From contig CANHPJ010000071.1 in NCBI GenBank assembly GCA_947462515.1, forward strand, positions 1-7,612: a DNA stretch of 7,612 bases. Direction: 5' to 3'. Source of the DNA: Bacteroidota bacterium (GTDB lineage Bacteria > Bacteroidota > Bacteroidia > JACCXN01). Shown here in pieces: positions 6,641 to 7,612 of this stretch. The position numbers were made by a program, and so were the translations under genes. Each line of letters starts with the position of its first letter. Within the stretch, counting starts at the first letter, position 1. Below the pieces are notes generated by a model that saw nothing but the letters and a program-made list of their open reading frames with translations, searched no databases and had not been told where the DNA came from.

Positions 6641-7570
6641 ATGAAAAAGCTTTTATTATTTATATCAGTAATAAGTCTTTTTACCAGTTGTAAAGACACC
6701 GGTAATGGACAGTTAATAGGTGTTCAAGGCAGAGAAAAATGGTATCAACCAGACCCTTTCGGTACCTTGTTTATTCCCATGGGTAGTTTTAATATGGGGC
6801 CAAGTGACCAAGATGTAACGTTTGCTCAAACCACCCAGGCTAAGACTGTTTCTGTTCAGGCATTTTATATGGATGAAACTGAAATTACTAATAACGAATA
6901 TAGACAATTCGTTGATTGGGTAAGAGATTCAACAGCCAGAAGGAAATTAGGGGAAAGTTTAGGAGAAGATTATTTGATATCAGAGAATGATTTCGGAGAG
7001 GCTCTAGATGTTCCAATGTTGAATTGGGATATGGAGTTGCAATACAGTGATGATGAGGTAAGAGAAGCTCTTGTTGATATGTATCTTCCTGCAAATGAGC
7101 GTTTTTATGGTAGAAAAGAATTTGATACGAGAAAATTTAATTTTGAGTATTATTGGATAGATTTGAGAGAGGCTGCAAGAAAGGAAAGCAGAGAGCAGGG
7201 CCTTATTGACAGATCTGTATTCATCAAAAAGGATATAATTCCAATTTATCCTGATACTTTGACTTGGATTCATGATTTTACCTATTCCTTTAATGAGCCA
7301 ATGACTAATATGTATTTCTGGCATCCTGCTTATGATGATTATCCTGTTGTTGGGGTTAACTGGAAACAAGCGAGAGCTTTCACTATTTGGAGAACGCAAT
7401 TACTAAATAATTACAAATCCAGCGGTGGCGAATCGTTTGTTCAGGATTTTAGGCTTCCTACAGAATCTGAATGGGAATACGCTTCCAGAGGTGGTTTAGA
7501 TTTGTCTCCTTATCCATGGGGAGGTCCTTTCATCAGAAATAGCCGCGGTTGCTTTCTTGGTATCTTCTAA
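6641..7570 (+). CDS. gldK: Gliding motility / type IX secretion lipoprotein GldK (PorK), interrupted by an in-frame stop
   Basis: GldK/PorK is an outer-membrane lipoprotein that forms the periplasmic ring of the type IX secretion system with GldN/PorN. The 309 residues here start with a lipoprotein signal (MKKLLLFISVISLFTSC, lipid-bearing Cys17). They continue into a formylglycine-generating-enzyme/sulfatase-modifying-factor fold: GTLFIPMGSFNMG (41-53), FYMDETEITNNEYRQFV (75-91), PVVGVNWKQARAFTIWR (235-251) and FRLPTESEWEYASRGG (270-285). A charged insertion lies at about 95-225. The frame reaches YPWGGPFIRNSRGCFL and then TAA at 7568-7570, well short of the usual 450 or more residues. The next 14 codons in the same frame encode PLRGNFVDDGGFHT, the expected continuation, so the stop replaces a codon (probably Lys) and is not a frameshift. 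This could be a nonsense mutation, a sequence error or recoding. gldL, gldM and gldN would be expected beyond the window. Confidence 0.85.
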   Translation: MKKLLLFISVISLFTSCKDTGNGQLIGVQGREKWYQPDPFGTLFIPMGSFNMGPSDQDVTFAQTTQAKTVSVQAFYMDETEITNNEYRQFVDWVRDSTARRKLGESLGEDYLISENDFGEALDVPMLNWDMELQYSDDEVREALVDMYLPANERFYGRKEFDTRKFNFEYYWIDLREAARKESREQGLIDRSVFIKKDIIPIYPDTLTWIHDFTYSFNEPMTNMYFWHPAYDDYPVVGVNWKQARAFTIWRTQLLNNYKSSGGESFVQDFRLPTESEWEYASRGGLDLSPYPWGGPFIRNSRGCFLGIF

Positions 7571-7612
7571 CCTCTCAGAGGTAATTTTGTAGATGATGGT
7601 GGGTTTCATACC
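7571..7612 (+). pseudogene. gldK: In-frame continuation of gldK after the stop codon
   Basis: These 42 bases carry on the gldK frame without another stop and encode PLRGNFVDDGGFHT up to the window edge. In GldK and related FGE-fold proteins the segment after GCFL normally reads like NFKPLRGNYxDDG, so this is the remainder of the same gene. No new start codon with a plausible context is visible before the edge. Confidence 0.7.

Noticed and set aside
7004..7399. Minus-strand open frame of 131 codons within gldK
   Set aside because: Antisense to a clear GldK coding region, with no motif and composition typical of a shadow frame.
7568..7570. Reassigned TAA codon
   Set aside because: TAA also ends miaB, topA and porP at the expected family lengths, so a general reassignment is not credible.
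7560..7612. Frameshift as the cause of the gldK truncation
   Set aside because: The sequence after the TAA continues the GldK protein in the same frame, so a single shift does not explain it; a substitution creating the stop does.

Overview
The window looks like a low-GC chromosome segment from a member of the Bacteroidota. The evidence is the gene content (a PorP/SprF-family protein followed by GldK, both parts of the type IX secretion system found only in this phylum), the near absence of Shine-Dalgarno sequences, and promoter-like sequences of the phylum type (TTTG, a spacer of about 20, then TAnnTTTG). Nothing here fixes the genus. I see no transposase, integrase, phage gene, CRISPR array, tRNA or rRNA, so this appears to be core chromosome.

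On the left, read on the minus strand, miaB (tRNA 2-methylthio modification) is followed after about 50 bases by the first 74 codons of a sigma-54 activator ATPase that runs off the window edge. A 239-base divergent intergenic region separates miaB from the plus-strand genes. It holds plausible promoters for both directions, and their -33 elements sit inside nearly identical 11-base blocks.

On the right, read on the plus strand, topA (DNA topoisomerase I) is followed after only 5 bases by an arginase/formimidoylglutamase-fold gene in which three of the six usual metal ligands appear to be replaced. After 125 bases comes a porP/sprF-like outer-membrane protein gene, and after 115 bases gldK, the ring lipoprotein of the type IX secretion system. 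The gldK reading frame is broken by an in-frame TAA at 7568-7570. The same frame then resumes with recognisable GldK sequence to the window end.

The points most worth a second look are the in-frame stop in gldK, the metal-site-degenerate arginase-like protein between topA and the secretion genes, the shared block over the divergent promoters, and the unusually strong ribosome binding site in front of gldK. I did not find a convincing wholly new system.
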